NCBI GenBank assembly: GCA_023391635.1
Contig: JAEWAQ010000062.1
Span: 1-64,000, forward strand
Direction: 5' to 3'
Source: Bacillota bacterium
GTDB lineage: Bacteria; Bacillota; Bacilli; Paenibacillales; Paenibacillaceae
Length of the DNA stretch: 64,000 nt
Positions 55,698-62,840 of the stretch are shown in pieces. Made by a program: the position numbers and the translations under genes. A model generated the notes under the pieces. That model did not search any database and was not told where the DNA came from. It saw only the letters and a list, made by a program, of their open reading frames with translations. Position 1 is the first letter of the stretch, and each line of letters starts with the position of its first letter.

Positions 55698-55835
55698 CGT
55701 AAACGCGTTGCAACCTAAATTTAATCTCCCTTTTATCGTATCTTCATGTTGAACGGTTAAGATATAGACATGACCCTCCTTTGAAATATATAACTTGAGG
55801 CTTGCGGCTCGTTGCTGCAAGCCTCCTTTTTTTTG
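55698..55835 (+). repeat. 137-bp structured repeat, copy 1
   Basis: It has the same organisation as the copies at 57283 and 58401: a lead-in, a TATCTT...AAGATA stem-loop, GACATGACCCTCC, TTTGAAATATATAACTTGAG, and a GAGGCTTGC-GGC/GCTGCAAGCCTC hairpin followed by eight T residues. It lies between the ArsR-type gene and the Asn-repeat protein gene, on the strand opposite to both. The last hairpin is a plausible terminator. Confidence 0.88.
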
Positions 55836-56027
55836 TAGCCGGGGATAAGAGTCGGGAATCGGTAGGGGAGGTTTTTGGGGTTGGGGGGCGGATAAGTCGG
55901 GGAACGGAGATATAGTTTCGAATGAAAAAAAAGAAACATCTTGGAATCTCATAGGTTCAACCTAGGCGGTTTTCCCTTGTCGATTCCAAGCGTTTCAGCT
56001 GTCTTTAACCGTTCCTTCCCGCTCTTC

Positions 56028-56297
56028 TTAGTACCAAAACCAGCCGTCATGCGGGTGATGCATTTCGTGCATCAGAGGCTGATGGCAGCAGGGGCAGCAA
56101 TGTACGTGATGGTGGTAGGGCATAGGCATGTTGGCCATCGGCCCGATATTTTCGGGTCCGATATTGGCGGGTGAGATGTTGGCCGGGGCGACGTTGGCAG
56201 GCGCGATGTTGGCAGGAGAAATATTGGCAGGCGCCATGTTGACAGGTCCCACATTCACCGGAGCCACGTTAGCGGGAAAATGATGATAAGGATGCAT
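56028..56297 (-). CDS. Small Asn-pentapeptide-repeat, His/Cys-rich protein (possible spore-coat component)
   Basis: An 89-residue low-complexity protein. Residues about 8-52 consist of nine tandem five-residue units with consensus P-A-N-(I/V/M)-(A/S/G). The C-terminus is rich in His and Cys (HHHVHCCPCCHQ, HEMHHPHDGWFWY), a likely metal-binding tail. There is no lysine, signal peptide or membrane span. A GGAGGGGG site lies about 13 bases before the ATG, rather far. The coding repeat is kept in frame, which favours a real protein. It is divergent from tgl, a spore-coat cross-linking gene, so a coat role is plausible but inferred. Confidence 0.6.
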   Translation of the reverse strand: MHPYHHFPANVAPVNVGPVNMAPANISPANIAPANVAPANISPANIGPENIGPMANMPMPYHHHVHCCPCCHQPLMHEMHHPHDGWFWY

Positions 56298-56445
56298 TTC
56301 GATTCGATATCCCCCTCCATAAGGTTGATATCAGCGTATGCCCATCCCGGACAGCGCGACACTCATTCTTCATAAATTGGGCGCGGATTCATATCGGTCA
56401 TCACCTGTCGCATAGGCTTTACAAGTGGATAGGAGGCGGGTTCCG

Positions 56446-57231
56446 ATGATCACGGTTAGCGGCGTTCAAGCGTCTGTAGATACGACGGGTTGGTCTCCAC
56501 TGGCGGCATCGATTTACGAACGGAAACAGAGCAGTTCCGAGATCTATCCGTATCAGTCCGTTCAGCATTTGCGGTTCGAGATGGAAATGAGGAACGCCAT
56601 CGTGGCCGCGGCGGAAGCTTTAAGCCGCAGCGGCTTGCATTTCTCCGACTTCAAAAATTCCAAGTGCAACGAGCGGCTATGGAGCCGATCGGAGGTGGGA
56701 GGATTTCTGATCAAGGAGGGCGTCCCGCCGGCGGAGGGAATTCGGGATATTTTCGCGAACGGCCGCATGTATGCCACCGAATGCGCGACGGCCACCGTCA
56801 TCGTGGTCTACAAGGGAGTGCTCGATTCAATCGGGGACACCGCATTCAACCGCCTATTCAACAATTTGTATCTGTATGATTGGCACGTCGACGACGACCT
56901 GCGGCTGACCGTTCAGACGGGTATCCGGAAGGCTTATCCCGGCGACCTTCAATATTTCAACAACCCCGACTTTAACCCCGACACCCCTCAATGGCAGGGC
57001 GAAAATGTCGTCGTGATCGCGGATGACCTATACTACGGGCACCCTTTCGGCATCGGGCCATCGCGCACGATCATTGCCGGCTTGAACCGGTCTCGCATCC
57101 CCGGAAGCGGGACCTCGGCCTACCTTACGGATGATATCGTTCAACCGGACTATCTGCACCTCTCCCGTTTCGCGCCGGGGTCGAGGTCGGTTATTTTTGC
57201 GCGCATAGGCGGCAAGCATTATGTTCTTTAG
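56446..57231 (+). CDS. tgl: Protein-glutamine gamma-glutamyltransferase (spore coat transglutaminase)
   Basis: A 261-residue enzyme that forms epsilon-(gamma-glutamyl)lysine cross-links in the spore coat. It starts at ATG 56446 (GGAGG 9 bases before). The family signature is AIRDIFANGRMYATECATA-like, here GIRDIFANGRMYATECATATVIVVYKG, with catalytic Cys113. Other conserved parts are LRFEMEMRNAIVAAAEAL, NLYLYDWHVDDDL, YFNNPDFNPDTPQWQGENVV and YYGHPFGIG. Length and motifs match Bacillus Tgl. It suggests a sporulating host; expression would be late in the mother cell. Confidence 0.93.
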   Translation: MITVSGVQASVDTTGWSPLAASIYERKQSSSEIYPYQSVQHLRFEMEMRNAIVAAAEALSRSGLHFSDFKNSKCNERLWSRSEVGGFLIKEGVPPAEGIRDIFANGRMYATECATATVIVVYKGVLDSIGDTAFNRLFNNLYLYDWHVDDDLRLTVQTGIRKAYPGDLQYFNNPDFNPDTPQWQGENVVVIADDLYYGHPFGIGPSRTIIAGLNRSRIPGSGTSAYLTDDIVQPDYLHLSRFAPGSRSVIFARIGGKHYVL

Positions 57232-57282
57232 GGGGATCTGCTAAACTTCACTGAGCAGAATTGCATCCTGGACAGACATGTA

Positions 57283-57420
57283 CCGCTAACACATTGTAAC
57301 CAAATCTTAACCTCCCTATTATCTTATCTTCATGTTGAACAGTTAAGATAAAGACATGACCCCCCTTTGAAATATATAACTTGAGGCTTGCGGCTCGTTG
57401 CCGTGGGTCTCCTTTTTTTG
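57283..57420 (+). repeat. 137-bp structured repeat, copy 2
   Basis: It lies 51 bases after tgl and ahead of fic. It is nearly identical to copy 3 through the TTATCTT/AAGATAA stem and the TTTGAAATATATAACTTGAGG stretch. The final hairpin differs but keeps CGGC/GCCG and GAG/CTC pairs and ends in seven T residues, so it can terminate tgl. Confidence 0.9.
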
Positions 57421-57480
57421 TGCCGACCCCCGTTTGCTTACAAACATATTTCAGAGTGAGGACTTGGAGCAACTTGAATG

Positions 57481-57489
57481 TGGTATAAT
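57481..57489 (+). promoter_or_regulatory. Extended -10 promoter of the fic gene
   Basis: TGG-TATAAT is a consensus extended -10 element about 135 bases before the fic start. TTGGAG lies 14 bases upstream and is too close for a normal -35, which fits an extended -10 promoter. Confidence 0.5.
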
Positions 57490-57623
57490 AATGGGAGTAA
57501 TCGCTTGATGCTGATTAGATAAGTTGAGCTTAGCCGCGATGATCGAGCGAATGGACGTACATAAGAGAAAGAATCCGTAAAACCCATCCAAACAGGTTTT
57601 TGATTGGGAAGGGTGTGAACAGT

Positions 57624-58364
57624 GTGGACTATTTCGAATTACTGCGCAAAAAAGCCCTGTATGATCAGGCGAAAGACACGCTTCCGGAAATTACAGTCAA
57701 AAGTTACGTACAGGCGTTCGAACTCGAGTACACGCATAATTCGACTGCCATTGAAGGCAACACGCTTACCCTCTTGGAAACCAAGGTGGTACTGGAAGAT
57801 GGGCTGTCTGTCGGCGGCAAGAAACTCAGGGAAATTTACGAAGTCATTAATCATAACAAGGCTTATCAACATGTGAAGTCTTGCATTACGCAGGGGCTGC
57901 CGCTCGAAGAGTCTATCGTCAAGGATATTCATGCTATATTGACCGAGAATATCATGACTGGCGGCATCTACCGGAATGTAGAGGTATACATATCGGGAGC
58001 AGCCCATACGCCGCCGGTGCCGAGTGAGATGTACCACCAGATCAAGAACTTTTACGCCGATCTAGCTGACAAAGATACCACCAACGTGGTTGAGTTGGCG
58101 GCATGGACGCATGCCGAGTTTGTCCGTATTCATCCATTCGCTGATGGAAATGGCAGAACATCAAGGCTAATCATGAACTATCAATTGATGGCTTACGGTT
58201 TTCTTCCAGTTTCCATTGCGAAGGAATCGCGTTTGGATTATTTTAGTGCTCTGGAAGCCTATGCGATTCATGGAGACTTACGACCCTTTGCCGATATGAT
58301 CGCTTTATTGGAGGAGCAGCAGCTTGATCGTTACCTTGGCATGATCGAACGACATAGTCGCTAG
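57624..58364 (+). CDS. fic: Fic family AMPylating enzyme with N-terminal inhibitory motif
   Basis: A 246-residue cytosolic protein from GTG 57624 (AAGGG 10 bases before). The catalytic motif HPFADGNGRTSR begins at His170 and is intact, so AMP transfer from ATP to a target hydroxyl is expected. The inhibitory helix (S/T)xxxE(G/N) is present as S40-TAI-E44-G, making it a class II Fic that keeps itself off until relieved. The YISGAAHTPPVP and VELAAWTHAEFVRI blocks are typical of Fic/DOC proteins of about 250 residues. No antitoxin gene adjoins it. It sits between two copies of the 137-bp repeat. Confidence 0.92.
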   Translation: MDYFELLRKKALYDQAKDTLPEITVKSYVQAFELEYTHNSTAIEGNTLTLLETKVVLEDGLSVGGKKLREIYEVINHNKAYQHVKSCITQGLPLEESIVKDIHAILTENIMTGGIYRNVEVYISGAAHTPPVPSEMYHQIKNFYADLADKDTTNVVELAAWTHAEFVRIHPFADGNGRTSRLIMNYQLMAYGFLPVSIAKESRLDYFSALEAYAIHGDLRPFADMIALLEEQQLDRYLGMIERHSR

Positions 58365-58400
58365 CACTGAATCTGACGGGGAGCAATTGTGGATATATTT

Positions 58401-58537
58401 CGCTAACATGTTGTAATCGAATCTTAACTTTCCTTTTATCTTATCTTCATGTTGAACAGTTAAGATAAAGACATGACCCCCCTTTGAAATATATAACTTG
58501 AGGCTTGCAGCACGTTGCTGCAGGCCTCCTTTTTTTG
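58401..58537 (+). repeat. 137-bp structured repeat, copy 3
   Basis: It lies 36 bases after fic. It has the TTATCTT/AAGATAA stem, the TTTGAAATATATAACTTGAGG stretch and a GAGGCTTGCAGCA/TGCTGCAGGCCTC hairpin ending in seven T residues. It can act as the fic terminator. Confidence 0.9.
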
Positions 58538-58635
58538 CAGTGGTGGTAGCCACAGCTGTCTGATCCTTTCTTTCATAATTTTTTCAGAGCGGTGTGTTAA
58601 TCTGCCTTGTAGTTCACGAAATGGGGTTATTGCGT

Positions 58636-60147
58636 ATGGGAAACAAACAGAAGGTTACCGGCTTTCTCCTGATGATTGCACTGTTCCTTGCGATTCCGCA
58701 GCCGATATTGGCTATGCCTATATGGATCGAGCAGGGGGCGGGAACTCCGATCGAAGTGGAGGCAGAGCTTAGCGATTCCGTTCAACAGGTGAAAATGAAG
58801 ATTCAGGACAAGACAGGAATCGATGCGGATCAAATCCGTTTGCTCTTCGCAGGTGGACTGCTGGAGGATGGCCGAACGTTAGCGGATTATCCGATCACCT
58901 CGGGAGCAACCCTGCAGCTGGAGTTTAAACCGGCCATTGCGCCTTTTCGCGTTCAGGTTGAGGAAGGGGAGACATATGCCTTTTCCGGTGCGTTATTTGC
59001 TTCGCATTACGCCGGTTCATCCCCCCTTGAGCGAATAACGATCGTCACGTTGCCGGATTCTGAATACGGGAAGCTGCAAATGAATGCCGCAAGCGTCACG
59101 ACGGATGTATACGCAGGTCAATCGATCGATGCCGGTGACCTGCCGAGGCTGAGGTTGATTACATATGCGGGCAAACCGGGGGCGGTATCCATCGGATGGA
59201 GCGCAAGCGATCAATATGATACCTCCGCGCCTTCTACGATCGATGTGACCATCACCTCCTACGTTGCGGATCCAGGTCCGACCGTCGTTCAGTCTGGCAA
59301 TGCCAAGCTTGACCGATTGACGGTCCATGTCTTCGGCACTGAGCTGGAGCTATCGCCTGCATTCTCCTCCGATATACTGGCTTATGCAGCAGAGACTGAG
59401 GCAGAACAAGTCGAGTTGCAGGCGGTTCCGTCAGATGACAGGGCATCGATGGAGCTCGGCGGCAAGCGCATGGCGGGGAAGACGAGCATCCCTCTGTCGA
59501 TCGGGGACAATGCGTTGGAAATTAAGGTTCTGGCCGAAGATGGAAGTTCCCGTACATACACGATAACGATTATTCGCATGGCCATCCAGGAAGAGCCTCC
59601 CTCGAACGTGGCGGAATGTTCCTTCCTGGATATTGACGGACACTGGGCCAGGCCGGATATCTGTGAAGCCGCCGAGCAGGGGATCGCGGCGGGAGTGAGC
59701 GAGCTTACTTTTGCACCGGATCGTCCTGTCACGCGAATGGAGTTTGCCGTGATGCTGATGCGGTCGTTGCGGATCGAGATTGGCAGCGAGATGCATGCGA
59801 TGGATTTCAGGGACGGGGAGAGTTTCCCCGACTGGATGCAGGCGGCACTGTGGACTGCCGTTCGGGAGAGGCTGCTGGTTGGCTATCCGGATGGGACATT
59901 GCGGCCCGAGCAAGCGTTAACCCGGACAGAAGCGGCTGTGATCGTCTCCAAGGCCATGGGATGGGAGATAGCGCTTGGAAGGAGCACAACCTATGCCGAT
60001 GATGCCCGTATACCGGCCTGGGCCAAAATCTATGTTGAAAGTGCTTATCAACACGGGCTCCTGGTCGGACGCGGCGACAACCGATTTGAGCCGGATGGTT
60101 GGTTAACTAGAGCCGAAGCGGCCGCCATCCTCTTGCGATCGCGATGA
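58636..60147 (+). CDS. Secreted SLH protein with an N-terminal ubiquitin-like domain
   Basis: A 503-residue exported protein from ATG 58636 (weak GGGG site; ATG 58621 also possible). The signal peptide ends near ILA/MP (residue about 26). Residues about 33-94 match ubiquitin strikingly: VKMKIQDKTGI, DADQIRLLFAG and LEDGRTLADYPI, then TLQLEF. Positions equal to Lys27, Lys29 and Lys33 of ubiquitin are Lys; those of Lys48 and Lys63 are not, Ile44 is Leu, and no Gly-Gly tail follows, so it cannot be a conjugated modifier. A beta domain comes next, then a cadherin-like sandwich (about 225-315, LDRLTVHVFGTELELSPAF...YTITIIR) and three SLH domains (about 325-503, FLDIDGHWARPDI onward). It should be displayed on the cell wall. 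Confidence 0.9.
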   Translation: MGNKQKVTGFLLMIALFLAIPQPILAMPIWIEQGAGTPIEVEAELSDSVQQVKMKIQDKTGIDADQIRLLFAGGLLEDGRTLADYPITSGATLQLEFKPAIAPFRVQVEEGETYAFSGALFASHYAGSSPLERITIVTLPDSEYGKLQMNAASVTTDVYAGQSIDAGDLPRLRLITYAGKPGAVSIGWSASDQYDTSAPSTIDVTITSYVADPGPTVVQSGNAKLDRLTVHVFGTELELSPAFSSDILAYAAETEAEQVELQAVPSDDRASMELGGKRMAGKTSIPLSIGDNALEIKVLAEDGSSRTYTITIIRMAIQEEPPSNVAECSFLDIDGHWARPDICEAAEQGIAAGVSELTFAPDRPVTRMEFAVMLMRSLRIEIGSEMHAMDFRDGESFPDWMQAALWTAVRERLLVGYPDGTLRPEQALTRTEAAVIVSKAMGWEIALGRSTTYADDARIPAWAKIYVESAYQHGLLVGRGDNRFEPDGWLTRAEAAAILLRSR

Positions 60148-60181
60148 GTGTAAAGGTAGGGCGGAAATGAATAAGAACACC

Positions 60182-60225
60182 AAATCCTGCATTCCCTGAT
60201 ATAGGGAGGTGCGGGATTTTTGTTT
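60182..60225 (+). terminator. Terminator after the ubiquitin-like SLH gene
   Basis: AAATCCTGCATTCCCT pairs with AGGGAGGTGCGGGATTT with small bulges and is followed by TTGTTTGTT. Confidence 0.75.
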
Positions 60226-60309
60226 GTTGAAGTATTACAATAACGGATGATAATGGTTGGCTGCTGCATCTCGGATTTTTAGACGAATTGAGATGAAAGG
60301 GGAAACCAG

Positions 60310-61044
60310 ATGAGTCAATTGGTTGAATTAGCAAACTTGTTCAATTCGTATAATGTCTATCCTCGTTGTGCCATTACCCCTAGATCGGCATTCCGTATTT
60401 ACCAGCATGAATTTCCCGATCATTATTATTCTTTGCAGATGGAACAGTTGATCCAAAGCCAACCGTATGAATCGACTCAACGAGGTGCCGATTTGCCTTG
60501 GTGGGGCCGACATTATTTTGACGAGATGATAGGCAAGCGAACAATGGTCATCGCTCAGGACTCGTTGTCGCTAGATGCGGGAAGCATTGTCTTCTATGCT
60601 TGTTTTATGCCCGGTTCAGGGCCCGCTGAAGTCAGAAGTTGGGTTAGCAAGCATGGTTTGTCCACTTTTCGGAGTTGGGAAAAGGCCAGGAGATTGCTGC
60701 AGGAATTGATTGATTGGGATTATACCTACATCACTGACGCGTCCAAGGTATACCGTACAAGCTCATGGAAAGACAGAGATTTTGATAAGAGAAAAAGCGC
60801 TGATTTGCTCCGGTCGGAAATAGAGGTTTGCAATCCGGATCTAGTTATCTTGCTAGGGAGTAACGCTCTTTCGTTGCTTCATCCAGGCATAGGGTATCGG
60901 AATGCGGTGGGGCAACGAGTACTGCAAAAGGAGAACCGCGACATCATCGTTGCTCCCTTCCCAAGTGTCGCAAATGCGAACGGGTATGAAGAACGCAAAG
61001 AAGACACGATTAAACTTGTGAAAGCCTATTGGAGCCAGCATTAG
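60310..61044 (+). CDS. Uncharacterised protein, possible uracil-DNA-glycosylase fold
   Basis: A 244-residue soluble protein; the ATG follows GAAAGGGGAAACCAG. The order of blocks recalls the UDG superfamily: a first motif near TMVIAQDSLSLDAGSIVFYACF, a middle helix ending in SADLLRSEIEVCNPDLVILLGSNALSLL, and a late PFPSVANANGY where UDGs have HPSP. Key catalytic residues are not clear, so the activity is uncertain. It is monocistronic between two terminators or gaps. I do not recognise a named family. Confidence 0.6.
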   Translation: MSQLVELANLFNSYNVYPRCAITPRSAFRIYQHEFPDHYYSLQMEQLIQSQPYESTQRGADLPWWGRHYFDEMIGKRTMVIAQDSLSLDAGSIVFYACFMPGSGPAEVRSWVSKHGLSTFRSWEKARRLLQELIDWDYTYITDASKVYRTSSWKDRDFDKRKSADLLRSEIEVCNPDLVILLGSNALSLLHPGIGYRNAVGQRVLQKENRDIIVAPFPSVANANGYEERKEDTIKLVKAYWSQH

Positions 61045-61215
61045 CCCTGAATATTCGCGGTTACCGTTGATCATGGTAGGGACAACTTCTATTAACAAGG
61101 GGCGTGGATACAGATCTTTCGTAAAGATTTTTCGGACTGCAGCGGAAATTTAAATTGCCGGGACTTCTGAGCCATCTTTGGGATTGACGCTCGACCTAGG
61201 GGGAAGAATTCCTTC

Positions 61216-61244
61216 TTGAATCTCTGCTAATATGGTACGATAGT
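61216..61244 (+). promoter_or_regulatory. Promoter of the WYL regulator gene
   Basis: TTGAAT (61216-61221) and GATAGT (61239-61244) are separated by 17 bases and lie 44 bases before the start codon. Confidence 0.6.
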
Positions 61245-61287
61245 CATAACAGGTGACTTCCTAATATAGGAAATAGAGGGGATCCAT

Positions 61288-62238
61288 TTGATCGACAAAG
61301 TGATTCGCATCTTCAACATTATCAACGCCATTCAGGCGAATCCCGGCATTTCTGCTAAAGACCTAGCTTTCAAGTGCGACGTGAACATTCGGACCATCTA
61401 CAGAGATATGGACATCCTCGAACTGATTGCTCCGGTCTCCAGAGAGGGAAGAGGCACCGGCTATCGCTTTATGGGCAAGTTTTTTCTCTACCCTCTAAAC
61501 TTCACAGAGCAAGAAGCGCTAGTCTTTTCGCTTCTTCCCTCGATGCTGGACAAGGACAAACTGCCTCCGGGGTTCGACAATGCTTATGATAAGGTAATGG
61601 GGACGCATCTGAAGGAGAAATCGCGCCAGAATCAGATCATCGAAGATATCGCGGACATCATTCAGATGGGGACGCCCGCGTACCGGAAGGAAAGTCCGAA
61701 TTACCTGCAGCCGATCATTCAAGCGATATTGGAGAACAAGTCAATCGACACCGTCTACCACACCCAGTACCGGAATAAGACGACAGAGCGCATGATAGAT
61801 CCGTATTATCTCGTCCCTCGCGAACAACGGTTTTATTTAATCGGTTATTGCCACTTGAAAGAGGACATTCGGACATTCCGGATCAGCCGTTTTCAGAAGG
61901 TGGAGATTACCGGGCAGCCGTTCGACAAAGGCGATTTCAATATCAAGAAATACCTGAAGAATACGTGGTCCATCGATCGTGGGGACAAGAACATGACGTT
62001 CAAAGTCCGGTTCGATGCCGAAGTTGCCCGTTACATCAAGGAAGAAGAACTGTTCGTGCATCCTCGCATGAAAGATCAGAAGGATGGCAGCTTGATCTTC
62101 GAAGTGACGGTGAACAATGAAAAGGAGTTTCTGAAATGGGTGCTCCAATACGGTCCTGCCGCGGAAATCCTGGAGCCGCAATCCGTTCGGGAATCGCTCA
62201 AGGAACAGTTGTCGCAGTGGAGCAGGATGTACCAGTAG
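61288..62238 (+). CDS. HTH-WYL domain transcriptional regulator
   Basis: A 316-residue regulator. The N-terminal DeoR-type winged helix reads IIQANPGISAKDLAFKCDVNIRTIYRDMDILE (here IINAIQANPG...). The WYL domain spans about 140-220 and contains the ligand-contacting stretch DPYYLVPREQRFYLIGYCHLKEDIRTFRISRF; a WCX-type C-terminal domain ends the protein. WYL regulators sense nucleotides or DNA ends and often control defence or repair genes. The TTG start follows GAGGGGATCC. The target is unknown. Confidence 0.9.
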   Translation: MIDKVIRIFNIINAIQANPGISAKDLAFKCDVNIRTIYRDMDILELIAPVSREGRGTGYRFMGKFFLYPLNFTEQEALVFSLLPSMLDKDKLPPGFDNAYDKVMGTHLKEKSRQNQIIEDIADIIQMGTPAYRKESPNYLQPIIQAILENKSIDTVYHTQYRNKTTERMIDPYYLVPREQRFYLIGYCHLKEDIRTFRISRFQKVEITGQPFDKGDFNIKKYLKNTWSIDRGDKNMTFKVRFDAEVARYIKEEELFVHPRMKDQKDGSLIFEVTVNNEKEFLKWVLQYGPAAEILEPQSVRESLKEQLSQWSRMYQ

Positions 62239-62280
62239 GGATATCGTCAAGGATGTATTTATAATGTTCGGCTTTCATGG

Positions 62281-62310
62281 CCTCGCTTCGCTAAGAAGCG
62301 GGGCTATATT
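62281..62310 (+). terminator. Terminator after the WYL regulator gene
   Basis: CCTCGCTTC pairs with GAAGCGGGG around GCTAA and is followed by CTATATTTATATT. Confidence 0.5.
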
Positions 62311-62405
62311 TATATTGGCGAACACCCATTCGCTGACAAACAGGTGCCCAAGTGATGCATTAAGATAAGGGTACGAATAGAAAGCGAAAGAGAGGCGCTG
62401 GGGCT

Positions 62406-62795
62406 ATGAAACTCATCTTAACGAAGCATGCATTCGAACGTTACCTCGAGAGAGCAGCCTTAGGAGAGGATGACTTCTACCGTTTTCAAAACCGGCTTCG
62501 GAATATGACCAGAGACGATCTGTGCTTTCTCAAGTGGCAAGGCAAACCCGCCGTTTATTTCGACCAGACTTATTGGCGCTATGAACAAGATGTCAACACA
62601 AACGAGATTACATTAATTACATGCCTCGGCGTGCTTGAATATATCAGTTCGAATAAGTGGGCCAGACAGGAAGCGGCAAGACACGGCCGCGCTACAAAGA
62701 AGGTATCTAAAACGATCCCAAGAAATGATGGGATCATTTGGTACAGTAAGCCTAAATTAAGCAGGAATGGAGCTGTCTCACACAGAATTGATTAA
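62406..62795 (+). CDS. Small protein of unknown function
   Basis: A 129-residue basic soluble protein. The start MKLILTKHAFERYLERAALGEDDF resembles small phage or toxin-like proteins that open with an H..RY..R motif, but I cannot assign a family. The middle has LCFLKWQGKPAVYFDQTYWRYEQDVNTNEITLITCLG, a beta-rich stretch. GAGAGG lies about 12 bases before the ATG. It precedes the AddB-like gene by 45 bases and may be co-transcribed with it. Confidence 0.6.
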   Translation: MKLILTKHAFERYLERAALGEDDFYRFQNRLRNMTRDDLCFLKWQGKPAVYFDQTYWRYEQDVNTNEITLITCLGVLEYISSNKWARQEAARHGRATKKVSKTIPRNDGIIWYSKPKLSRNGAVSHRID

Positions 62796-62840
62796 AAGAT
62801 GTTGATCATTGTCGAGGAAATCAAGCGAGAGGTGATCCGA

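Noticed and set aside
56100..56285. Tandem 15-bp repeats looking like a small CRISPR or microsatellite
   Set aside because: The period is 15 bases without spacers, and it encodes in-frame P-A-N pentads of the small minus-strand protein.
55692..58553. Three minus-strand open frames sharing the peptide AASLKLYISKGGHV...LTVQHED
   Set aside because: They read through the three copies of the 137-bp repeat. The shared peptide follows from nucleotide identity, the frames differ in length and flanks, and base-paired changes point to RNA rather than protein selection.
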